Source: Flavobacterium pectinovorum
GTDB taxonomy: Bacteria > Bacteroidota > Bacteroidia > Flavobacteriales > Flavobacteriaceae
NCBI RefSeq assembly: GCF_022802975.1
Contig: NZ_JAFEVZ010000016.1
Coordinates: 1-64,000 of the forward strand
DNA: 64,000 bases
Direction: 5' to 3'
The stretch's first letter is position 1; each line of letters starts with the position of its first letter. This document shows, piece by piece, positions 43,470 through 51,747 of the stretch. Under the pieces are notes generated by a model that did not search any database, was not told the DNA's origin, and saw nothing but the letters and a program-made list of their open reading frames with translations. The translations under genes were made by a program, and so were the position numbers.

Positions 43470-46400
43470 ATGAAAAAAAATATAAACATCCTTTTATGGA
43501 TTAGCATTTTATTGATTTCAGCCGGAATTAATGCCCAAAATACACAAGCCACCATTAACTCTACACTAAACGGAACTGTTATTGATCAGGTTACCAATCA
43601 GCCGATTCCGGGAGTTAACATTCAGATTAAAGGAACCACACACTCAGCAGTAACCGATTTAGACGGAAAGTTCTATTTCCAGACCGGTCAAAAATTTCCA
43701 TACATACTGATTGTAAGTTATATTGGTTATGTGACTGCAGAACACACTGCAAATACTGATTTTGTTCAGATATCCTTAAAAGAAGACCGCAAGGAACTGG
43801 ATGAACTTGTAATCATCGGTTACGGAAGTACGACCAAAAAAGATTATACAGGTGCTGCCGAAACCGTTTCTTCTACAGCATTAAAAGCAACGCAAAGAAC
43901 ACTCGAAAGTTCACTTCAGGGATCTGTAGCGGGTGTAAATGTTACACAGACTTCCGGTCAGCCGGGTGCAGGTTTAAGTATTCGTATTCGGGGAGGAAGC
44001 TCCATTCAGGGAGGAAACGAACCGCTGTATGTAATTGACGGCTTCCCGATTTACAATTCAGATTTCACTGCCGGAGTTTTGAGTGGTACGCCTACCAATC
44101 CGCTTTCATCCATAAACCCATCAGATATTGAATCGATTACGGTTTTAAAAGATGCTTCTTCAACAGCCATATACGGATCAAGAGGTGCAAATGGTGTTGT
44201 GATTATTACGACTAAAAAAGGATCTGCAAATGCCCTGACTGTCAATTATGATTATACCTTAGGACAACAGGAAGTTCGCAATAAAGTAGATGTTTTGGAT
44301 GCGAAAGGTTTTGCAAGACTTAGAAATGCAGCTTTATTCGATACCAATCCGGCTTTGGGTCCTAATCAATATTTAAGTGAGGCACAAATTGCCGCATTAG
44401 GAAAAGGTGTTGACTGGCAGGAAGAAGCCTTTCAAAAAGGACTTGTACAAAATCACCAGTTAAGCGTTTCTGGCGGAAACAACCAGACTAAATATGCTGT
44501 TTCCGGAAATTATTACAATCAGGAAGGAATTATTAAAAACACCGGTTTTGAAAGACTGAGTGGAAGAGTAAACCTGAATTCAAAAATAAGCAGTAAAGCC
44601 AGATTAGGTTTGAACCTTACGATTTCAGAAACCAAATCAAAAGTGGCACCCGCAGGTTTAATAACTTCTTTATTGAGTATGCCGCCAACTGCCACGATTT
44701 ATGACAGTAACGGAAAATATACGTTAAGAAATCCGTTTGAAAACATCTTTGCAAATCCAATCGCGACCTTAAACGAACGCAAAAATGAAGCGATAACCGA
44801 TCGAATTTTAGGAACTATTTTTGGCGAATATGACATTCTGAAAAACTTAACCCTGAAAGTTTCTTTTGGAACCGATGTGATTTTCAATAAGGAAAAAAGT
44901 TACCTTCCAATAAGTATTTATGAAGGACTGATTACCAATGGAGAAGGTAAAATTGGAACAGCCGATTCTAAAACATGGCTAAATGAAAACACCCTAACCT
45001 ATTCTAAGGTTTTTGCAGAAAAACACAGTTTGAATGTTCTGGCTGGTTATACACAGCAAAATTCTGTTAGGGAATTTGTTACCGCAGGATCACAGCAGTT
45101 TGTAAATGATGCTACTTATTATTACAGTCTGCAGAGTGGTAATGTAGCTTTAATGCCAACTTCGGGCGAAAGCACCTGGGCTTTAAATTCGTACTTATCA
45201 AGGGTAAACTATAATTACGATTCAAAATATTATTTAACAGCAAGTTTGAGAGCCGATGGTTCTTCAAGATTTGGAAAAGACAATAAATGGGGGTACTTCC
45301 CTTCTTTTGCGGCAGCATGGCAAATAAGCAATGAAGCTTTTTTTGCTCCTGTAAAAGACGTTATCAACAGCTTAAAAATCAGAACGAGTTACGGAGCCAC
45401 AGGAAACCAGGAAATTGGAGAATACCAGTCGCTTTCGACATTAAGCAGTGTTAAATATCTTTTTGGAGACCAGATTTATACCGGATTTACACCAACAAGA
45501 ATTTCAAATGATGCTTTAGGATGGGAATTAACCAACCAGTTTGATGCCGGTGTTGATGTTGGATTTTTTAATGATAAATTAAACCTTACCGTAGACGTTT
45601 ACCGCAAAACAACCAAGGATTTATTGTTGGCTGTTCAGATACCATACACAACCGGATTTACCTCTTCATTACAGAACTTTGGTTCGGTACAAAATCAGGG
45701 AATTGAGTTAGGAATCAATACAGCACTTGGAAATACAGCATTTTCATGGAATTCAAATTTTAATATTTCATTCAACAGCAACAAAATCATTGCGCTCGGA
45801 AATGATGCTGAATTCTACACTTTTGGAAATTACATCCTTAGAAAAGGAGAATCTTTAGGAACTTTTTACGGTGCTGTAACCGATGGAATACTGCAAACAG
45901 CAGATATTGCCACAAAAGGAGCTTTCACAGGAAACGCAACGCCTAAAGCAGGTGATCGTTTATACAAAGATATTAATGGCGATGGTGCCTTTACAACCGC
46001 AGCAGACAGAACCAGTATTGGTGATGCACAGCCTGATTTTATATTTGGTTTCACGAATACTTTTACCTACAGAGGTTTTGAATTGTCTACACTGATCAAT
46101 GGATCAGTTGGAAATAAAATCCTTAACGGAAATGCTCAGGCACTTGAATTGTATAACGGACAGCAAAATGCTTCGACAAGCGCTTTGGATGCGTGGACTC
46201 CAACGAATCCAAGTAACACTACTCCTCGTGCCAAACTGGATCCAGCACCTGTTTTCTCAAACCGATTTGTTGAAGACGGTTCTTTTGTGAGAATTAAAAA
46301 CATCACATTCAGTTATAATTTACCAAAAAAGGTTTCAGAAAAACTGCTCCTGACTTCTGTTAAATTCAGGGTTGTGGGAGAAAACCTTTTCACTTTCACA

Positions 46401-46517
46401 AAATACACAGGATTCGACCCTGAGGTAACCAACGGAACCACAATTTCTCCAGGAACAGATACAGGAATTTACCCTGCTTCAAAAACAATATCGGGTGGTT
46501 TAACGATAACATTTTAA
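43470..46517 (+). CDS. SusC/RagA-type TonB-linked outer membrane transporter 3
   Basis: A 1015-residue transporter with signal peptide MKKNINILLWISILLISAG, carboxypeptidase-like domain (LNGTVIDQVTNQPIPGVNI ... TDLDGKFYFQTGQ), LDELVIIGYGSTTKKDYTGA, plug motifs GAGLSIRIRGGSSIQGG and TAIYGSRGANGVVIITTK, and a barrel ending GGLTITF. Its barrel resembles SusC1 more than SusC2 (GQPGA, NEPLYVIDG, VEDGSF), although its leader and signal peptide are identical to SusC2. Operon partners are SusD3, a sulfotransferase and a sulfatase. Confidence 0.93.
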   Translation: MKKNINILLWISILLISAGINAQNTQATINSTLNGTVIDQVTNQPIPGVNIQIKGTTHSAVTDLDGKFYFQTGQKFPYILIVSYIGYVTAEHTANTDFVQISLKEDRKELDELVIIGYGSTTKKDYTGAAETVSSTALKATQRTLESSLQGSVAGVNVTQTSGQPGAGLSIRIRGGSSIQGGNEPLYVIDGFPIYNSDFTAGVLSGTPTNPLSSINPSDIESITVLKDASSTAIYGSRGANGVVIITTKKGSANALTVNYDYTLGQQEVRNKVDVLDAKGFARLRNAALFDTNPALGPNQYLSEAQIAALGKGVDWQEEAFQKGLVQNHQLSVSGGNNQTKYAVSGNYYNQEGIIKNTGFERLSGRVNLNSKISSKARLGLNLTISETKSKVAPAGLITSLLSMPPTATIYDSNGKYTLRNPFENIFANPIATLNERKNEAITDRILGTIFGEYDILKNLTLKVSFGTDVIFNKEKSYLPISIYEGLITNGEGKIGTADSKTWLNENTLTYSKVFAEKHSLNVLAGYTQQNSVREFVTAGSQQFVNDATYYYSLQSGNVALMPTSGESTWALNSYLSRVNYNYDSKYYLTASLRADGSSRFGKDNKWGYFPSFAAAWQISNEAFFAPVKDVINSLKIRTSYGATGNQEIGEYQSLSTLSSVKYLFGDQIYTGFTPTRISNDALGWELTNQFDAGVDVGFFNDKLNLTVDVYRKTTKDLLLAVQIPYTTGFTSSLQNFGSVQNQGIELGINTALGNTAFSWNSNFNISFNSNKIIALGNDAEFYTFGNYILRKGESLGTFYGAVTDGILQTADIATKGAFTGNATPKAGDRLYKDINGDGAFTTAADRTSIGDAQPDFIFGFTNTFTYRGFELSTLINGSVGNKILNGNAQALELYNGQQNASTSALDAWTPTNPSNTTPRAKLDPAPVFSNRFVEDGSFVRIKNITFSYNLPKKVSEKLLLTSVKFRVVGENLFTFTKYTGFDPEVTNGTTISPGTDTGIYPASKTISGGLTITF

Positions 46518-46529
46518 AAAGATACAGTC

Positions 46530-47987
46530 ATGAAAAAAACAATTATATACAGTTTAGTACTTCTCTTTATCATAAGTGCTTGTAATCCTTTGGATGAAAA
46601 TCCAAAAGCTTTTATCGCTTCAAACAGTTTTTACAAAACGCCCGAAGATGCAGAGGCAGCTGTAATCGCAGTTCATAATGCAATCAATAGTTCTACACAC
46701 ACACTTTACAATCGACTGATTCAGATTTCGACCGAAATGGCTACTGACGATTACGAAGCAGGTCCAAGAGCCCGAAATGCACACGTTAGAGCCTTGTCAA
46801 ATTTAACGCATGATGCTTCAAACGACCGTATGCTGGAATTATGGAGACAAAGTTATGACGGAATAAACAGAGCCAACGTTGCGATTGACAACATTATAAA
46901 TAATCCAAATTTAGAGCCGCAAAAAGCAAAAGATCTGGCTAACGAAGCAAAATTTTTAAGAGCCGTATTGTATTTTAATATCGTAAGATGGTTTGGTGAT
47001 GTTCCTTTGGTTTTACATGAAACTACAACGCTGACTCCGGAGGCGATAAATCCTGCTAATACTCCTGAAGCCGAAGTTTACGCTCAGATTGAAACCGACT
47101 TATTAGATGCTGAAGGCTTACCGGTTGTACAGCCAATTAAAGGCAGAATAACTTCGGGTGCTGCAAAAAGTTTATTGTCTAAAGTATATCTGACTCAGAA
47201 AAAATGGCAAAAAGCTGCTGATAAAAGTCAGGAAGTCATTGACAGTAAAACCTATAGTTTATTTGAAAATTTTGCTGATGTATTTAATGTAGCTACGAAA
47301 AATGGCAAAGAACACATTTTTTCAGCACAGTTTAAAGGTTTAACCAACTGGAACGGTAATATGCTTGCCTCTACTTCTGCACCTAACACCGTACCAGGAA
47401 TTGCAGGAGATCAGGCCGATGCTTTACATACTGCCGGTGGACTTTTTCAGGCTTTTGCCGAAACAGATAAACGTAAGTACATCACTTTTGGAGTTGAATT
47501 TGTAAGTCCAACAGATGGAAAAACGTACAAAACGATTCCTCATTTTAATAAATATTTTGATCCTGCAACTCCTGCTTCACCGGGACAGTCTTCAAAAAAC
47601 ACACCGATTATTCGATTTGCAGAAATATTATTAATTAATTCTGAGGCCTTAAATGAACTTACAGGTCCAACTACAGAAGCTTTTAAAGGAATTGACCGTG
47701 TGAGAGAAAGAGCCGGAATTGATTTGCTGTCCGCAACTTCTCCGTCAATCAACAAAGATGATTTTAGGGAAGCTGTTTTTGAAGAAAGAAGAAAAGAACT
47801 GGTTTACGAATACCAACGCTGGTTTGATCTTGCCAGAAGAGGTCCTGATTATTTTGTTGCCAAATTAAAAGCGGCAGGCAAAACCAATGCACAGCCGAAA
47901 CATGTTCATTTTCCGATTCCACAAAGAGAACTGGATTTAAATAAAAATTTGAAACAAGTTCCAGCCTGGAGAGATAAAGTTAATTAA
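46530..47987 (+). CDS. SusD/RagB-type surface lipoprotein 3
   Basis: A 485-residue lipoprotein, signal ending FIISAC (Cys18) and then NPLDE. Family features: RQSYDGINRANVAIDNI, AKFLRAVLYFNIVRWFGDVP, KSLLSKVYLTQKKWQ, FEERRKELVYEYQRWFDLAR and HFPIPQRELDLN. Similar to SusD1, mirroring the SusC1/SusC3 similarity. It starts 12 bp after susC and ends 1 bp before the sulfotransferase gene. Confidence 0.93.
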   Translation: MKKTIIYSLVLLFIISACNPLDENPKAFIASNSFYKTPEDAEAAVIAVHNAINSSTHTLYNRLIQISTEMATDDYEAGPRARNAHVRALSNLTHDASNDRMLELWRQSYDGINRANVAIDNIINNPNLEPQKAKDLANEAKFLRAVLYFNIVRWFGDVPLVLHETTTLTPEAINPANTPEAEVYAQIETDLLDAEGLPVVQPIKGRITSGAAKSLLSKVYLTQKKWQKAADKSQEVIDSKTYSLFENFADVFNVATKNGKEHIFSAQFKGLTNWNGNMLASTSAPNTVPGIAGDQADALHTAGGLFQAFAETDKRKYITFGVEFVSPTDGKTYKTIPHFNKYFDPATPASPGQSSKNTPIIRFAEILLINSEALNELTGPTTEAFKGIDRVRERAGIDLLSATSPSINKDDFREAVFEERRKELVYEYQRWFDLARRGPDYFVAKLKAAGKTNAQPKHVHFPIPQRELDLNKNLKQVPAWRDKVN

Positions 47988-47988
47988 T

Positions 47989-49398
47989 ATGAAAAAAATA
48001 AAATCAAACATATTCACACTGTCATTAGCTCTTACACTAATGACAGCTGGAAATGAAGCAAGATCACAATCCGTATTTCCAACCGGAGTAACGATTTACA
48101 ATCCTGCAAAAGCCTATAACAGCTACGTTTTACATTCTTCTCCGGATGAAAAATCACATCTGATAGACATGAATGGCAATGAAGTGAAAAGCTGGAATCA
48201 TATCGGTTTTCCATCCGAATTAATTGATCCAAAAAACAATGGAGGCAAAAAAGGAAACATTCTGATTCAGCTAGAAAATGGTTCAGGTCTTTATGGCGGC
48301 ATTTTTAATAATAAAGTATTGGGAGAACAGGATTGGAACGGCAATACGGTATGGCAATGGGGAACCAAAGCGCCCGGAGGCGCAGCACGCCAAAACCACG
48401 ATGTACACCGACTGGAAAGCGGAAATACACTATTAGTAAGTACCGTTGACCATGTTGTACCGGGTGTTAGCGATAAACCAATTGATGACCAGACGATTTA
48501 TGAAGTAAATTCAAACGGAGATATTGTCTGGAGCTGGAATGCAGGAGAACATATTAATGAATTCGGAATTGCTCCTGAAGGACGGGAATTGCTTCGAAAA
48601 GTATATGTTAACGGAAGAAAAGGACACGGATTTCTGACAATCAATGATATGCAGCCAATCGGTCCAAATAAATGGTTTGACTCGGGCGATACGAGATTTC
48701 ATCCTGATAACATTGTAATTGATTCCAGGGAAGTTAGTTTTATTGCAATTATCGAAAAAAAGACCGGTAAAATCGTTTGGCGTTTAGGTCCTGATTTCGA
48801 CATTAAAGAAAACGACCCAAAAGCATCCAACTTTGTAAATTCGGTTAATCTGAGACCAAGCTTGGCAACGAATGTTCCGCGTCCTGTAGACCGATTTAGC
48901 GGACAGCACGATGCACATATTATTCCGAAAGGTTTGCCGGGTGCAGGAAATCTGCTGGTTTTTGACAATCAGGGTCCTTCGGGCTATCCTCCTACCTATC
49001 TGGCTTCTCAGCTTGGTTCGAGAATTTTGGAAATTGATCCAATTAAAAAAGAAATAGTCTGGCAGTACACAGCATTAAATTCAAATCAGCCGGTTTGGAA
49101 TTTCTACAGCTCTTTCATTTCAAGTGCCCGCCGATTACCAAACGGAAATACATTAATTGACGAAGGCATGAACGGAAGAATTTTTCAGGTAACACCTGCA
49201 GGAGAAATTGTCTGGGAATATGTAAATCCGTTTTTTAAGGAAACTACGCTTTCAGGCACACAAACCATTAAAACCAATTGGGTTTTCAGGGCACAGCCTG
49301 TTCCTTACGACTGGGTTCCGGACGGTACTCCACGTTCGGAAAATACTTTGGAACCAATTGATATTTCAAAATTTAGAATTCCGCAAAACAAAAAATAA
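47989..49398 (+). CDS. Aryl-sulfate sulfotransferase family protein
   Basis: A 469-residue exported protein (signal peptide to about EARSQS). The repeating pattern of HLIDMNGNEVKSW, GNTVWQWGTKAPGG, QNHDVHRLESGNTLLVST, NGDIVWSWNAGEHINEF, FHPDNIVID, GKIVWRLGPDF, FSGQHDAHIIPKG and IVWEYVNPF is the beta-propeller of PAPS-independent arylsulfate sulfotransferases, which move sulfuryl groups between phenols through a histidine. Next to a sulfatase it could reshuffle sulfate esters, or act as a sulfatase-like enzyme. Which histidine is catalytic was not assigned. Confidence 0.85.
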   Translation: MKKIKSNIFTLSLALTLMTAGNEARSQSVFPTGVTIYNPAKAYNSYVLHSSPDEKSHLIDMNGNEVKSWNHIGFPSELIDPKNNGGKKGNILIQLENGSGLYGGIFNNKVLGEQDWNGNTVWQWGTKAPGGAARQNHDVHRLESGNTLLVSTVDHVVPGVSDKPIDDQTIYEVNSNGDIVWSWNAGEHINEFGIAPEGRELLRKVYVNGRKGHGFLTINDMQPIGPNKWFDSGDTRFHPDNIVIDSREVSFIAIIEKKTGKIVWRLGPDFDIKENDPKASNFVNSVNLRPSLATNVPRPVDRFSGQHDAHIIPKGLPGAGNLLVFDNQGPSGYPPTYLASQLGSRILEIDPIKKEIVWQYTALNSNQPVWNFYSSFISSARRLPNGNTLIDEGMNGRIFQVTPAGEIVWEYVNPFFKETTLSGTQTIKTNWVFRAQPVPYDWVPDGTPRSENTLEPIDISKFRIPQNKK

Positions 49399-49419
49399 AT
49401 AATATAAAATTACAGTAAG

Positions 49420-51075
49420 ATGAATCAAAAAAGAATTACAACCTTATTCTCTGCCCTGCTAATCGGGGCATTGGGATCTTATGAATTGAAAGCACAAACC
49501 AATTCGTCAAAACCAAATGTCATCCTGATAATGGTAGATGACATGGGGTATTCCGACTTAGGGAATTATGGTTCAGAAATTAAAACACCAAATCTGGACA
49601 GATTAGCCTCAGAAGGAACACGTTTACGAGAGTTTTACAACAACTCCATTTGTGCACCAACCAGAGCTTCTCTTTTAACCGGACAGTATCAGCACAAAGC
49701 GGGCGTTGGATATTTTGATACCAATTTAGGATTACCGGCTTATCAGGGTTATTTGAATAAAGAATCTTTAACCTTGGGAGAAGTTTTTCGTTCCGGAGGT
49801 TACAGCACTTTATTATCCGGAAAATGGCACGTAGGTTCTGAAGATAAAGCACAATGGCCTAACCAAAGAGGTTTTGACAAATTTTACGGAATCTTAAAAG
49901 GAGCTGCGAATTATTTTAATACAGACGGATTGCCTTTTGGAAAAACACCTTATCCGGTTGCCTTAATCCGTAATAATGAAGAACTGCATCCTAAAGCTGA
50001 TTCTTATTATTTTACAGATGAAATTGGGAACAATGCCGTTACTTTCTTAGATGAACAAAACAAAGAAAACAAACCGTTCTTTTTGTATTTAGCTTTTACA
50101 GCACCGCACTGGCCATTGCAGGCAAAACCGGTTGACATTGCCAAATACCGTGGAAAATTTGATGAAGGCTGGGACGTTTTAAGAGAAAAAAGAATCAAAA
50201 AACTGAAAGAAAACGGTATTCTATTAGTCGATCAGACAATAGCTCCAAGAGATCCTGAAGTTCCGGAATGGAATAAACTGACGTATGACGAAAAACAATT
50301 TTGGAAAGCCAAAATGGAAGTTTACGCCGCAATGGTAGACAACATGGATCAGAATGTCGGAAAGGTTTTAGACAAATTAAAAGCCCTGAAAAAAGACAAA
50401 AACACTTTGATTGTTTTCATCTCTGATAATGGTGCACAAGGCGGATTCAATACGTACAATCCTTTACGAAGAGGTTTGGTGAAAAATGACGGCCCAATTG
50501 GAACTTCAGGTTCTTTCGATTATCAGGAACAAAACTGGGCTTACTTATCGAATACACCATTGCAGGATTATAAAAACAATATGCACGAAGGTGGTTTCAG
50601 TTCGCCTTTCATTGCGTGGTATCCATCAAAAATCAAAGCAGGAAGAATTGATAAAGGAACCGGACATTTAATTGACCTTGCTCCTACTTTTTATGATTTG
50701 GCCGGAATTGAATATCCAAAAGAACTGAATGGCGTAAAATCAAATCCGTTACCTGGAAAAAGTTTATTGCCTGTGTTAATTGACGGTGCTTCAGAAGTAA
50801 ATCGCGGCGCTCCGATATTCTGGGAAAGAGCAGGAAACAGAGCAGTAAGAGAAGGAAAATGGAAATTGGTTTCTATCTACCCATCCTACCAATGGGAACT
50901 TTACAATCTTGAAAATGACAGGGGTGAAACCAACAATGTTGCACAGCAAAACCCGGGGATTGTAAACGAGCTTTCTGCCAAATATTTTGACTGGGCTGAT
51001 AAAACCGGTGTGGTGGAATACAGCAAATTCAAACAAAAGAATGAATTAATTCCGGGTGCAGCGGCTAAAAAGTAA
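49420..51075 (+). CDS. Type I sulfatase (arylsulfatase-like)
   Basis: A 551-residue sulfatase with signal peptide to about LKAQTN. Motifs: VILIMVDDMGYSDLG, formylglycine site CAPTRASLLTGQ (Cys78), LLSGKWHVGSED, APHWPLQAKP, FISDNGAQGG and MHEGGFSSPFIAWYP. The segment YRGKFDEGWDVLREKRI is shared with the tandem sulfatases and with AtsA-like arylsulfatases. Active-site residues all present. It ends locus 3, before an intrinsic terminator. Confidence 0.93.
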   Translation: MNQKRITTLFSALLIGALGSYELKAQTNSSKPNVILIMVDDMGYSDLGNYGSEIKTPNLDRLASEGTRLREFYNNSICAPTRASLLTGQYQHKAGVGYFDTNLGLPAYQGYLNKESLTLGEVFRSGGYSTLLSGKWHVGSEDKAQWPNQRGFDKFYGILKGAANYFNTDGLPFGKTPYPVALIRNNEELHPKADSYYFTDEIGNNAVTFLDEQNKENKPFFLYLAFTAPHWPLQAKPVDIAKYRGKFDEGWDVLREKRIKKLKENGILLVDQTIAPRDPEVPEWNKLTYDEKQFWKAKMEVYAAMVDNMDQNVGKVLDKLKALKKDKNTLIVFISDNGAQGGFNTYNPLRRGLVKNDGPIGTSGSFDYQEQNWAYLSNTPLQDYKNNMHEGGFSSPFIAWYPSKIKAGRIDKGTGHLIDLAPTFYDLAGIEYPKELNGVKSNPLPGKSLLPVLIDGASEVNRGAPIFWERAGNRAVREGKWKLVSIYPSYQWELYNLENDRGETNNVAQQNPGIVNELSAKYFDWADKTGVVEYSKFKQKNELIPGAAAKK

Positions 51076-51121
51076 ATTTAAAATGCCTTAATAATTATTT
51101 TGTTTATCGCTAATAAACAGT

Positions 51122-51168
51122 AAAGACAGAAAAATAAGTCTAAAACACTTATTCTTCTGTCTTTTTTA
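51122..51168 (+). terminator. Intrinsic terminator after the locus-3 sulfatase
   Basis: AAAGACAGAA ... AATAAGT and ACTTATT ... TTCTGTCTTT form a long stem followed by TTTTTT. It separates locus 3 from promoter 4. Confidence 0.88.
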
Positions 51169-51266
51169 TTTTCAGCAAACAAAACCACAACTAACTAAAA
51201 AACAATCAATTAAATAAAAAAAAATAATCTTCATTTTATTCTTTTTAAATAAATTTTTAAAAAACT

Positions 51267-51316
51267 TTTGGTTTTTCTAATATTAAATTTAACTTTGTCT
51301 ATAGAATTAGTAGAGT
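51267..51316 (+). promoter_or_regulatory. Promoter of leader 4 with conserved initial transcribed motif
   Basis: TTTG (51267-51270) and TAACTTTG (51290-51297), 19 bp apart, then CTATAGAATTAGTAGAGTTT. One base differs from the other copies in the core of the motif. Confidence 0.75.
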
Positions 51317-51349
51317 TTAAAATCATATTTAAATCAAAAGCACTATATT

Positions 51350-51436
51350 TTGAAAACAACAGAAAGCATATCATCTTACATTCTTCCTAAAAAGTACACT
51401 TATAACACCTTTTGTTATATGTGCATCTGTTGCTAA
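51350..51436 (+). CDS. Cysteine-rich leader peptide 4
   Basis: TTG (51350) to TAA (51434-51436) encodes (M)KTTESISSYILPKKY then TYNTFCYMCICC, 28 residues with four cysteines in the last seven. The KTTESIS start matches leader 1 and the length matches leaders 2 and 3. Most of the surrounding leader has diverged, yet the frame, the TYN motif, the MC-x-C pattern and the position of the stop are kept. Confidence 0.8.
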   Translation: MKTTESISSYILPKKYTYNTFCYMCICC

Positions 51437-51634
51437 ACTCCCTGTTCACACATCGTTTACTACAAACGATCCTATCTGCTTAAATTTCCATTATTGAATA
51501 TTATACCATCCTTTAGACGCAAAAAAAATGCATCTAAAAGATTGAAATATCAAATCATGTCTATATAAATATCTGAATTATAACTAACATAAAATAATCA
51601 TGACACAACCAAAACAATTCAATCGATAAAAAGA

Positions 51635-51714
51635 CATTTCTGCGGCAACAAAAATGAAAGGTTTAAACACATTTATCGCTAAATAAAACAATGCAAACAG
51701 AAAGTAAAACTTTC
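51635..51714 (+). ncRNA. Conserved three-hairpin RNA element, leader 4
   Basis: H1: CATTTCTG (51635-51642), loop CGGCAA, CAAAAATG (51649-51656), with one C-A mismatch. H2: ATTTATCGCTAAAT (51671-51684), identical to the other copies. H3: GAAAGT-AAA-ACTTTC (51700-51714) followed by GGA and seven T, which here looks like a weak intrinsic terminator. TGTTGC of the Cys codons (51428-51433) matches GCAACA of H1 (51645-51650). The small frame before H1 (51600-51629, MTQPKQFNR) has no cysteine. Confidence 0.6.
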
Positions 51715-51747
51715 GGATTTTTTTAATTACAAACACTATTACCAAGA

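Noticed and set aside
17470..51075. A sulfatase maturase (FGE or anSME) within the island.
   Set aside because: No gene product in the window shows the radical SAM anSME pattern or an FGE fold motif; the only radical SAM protein is MoaA. The maturase must lie elsewhere.
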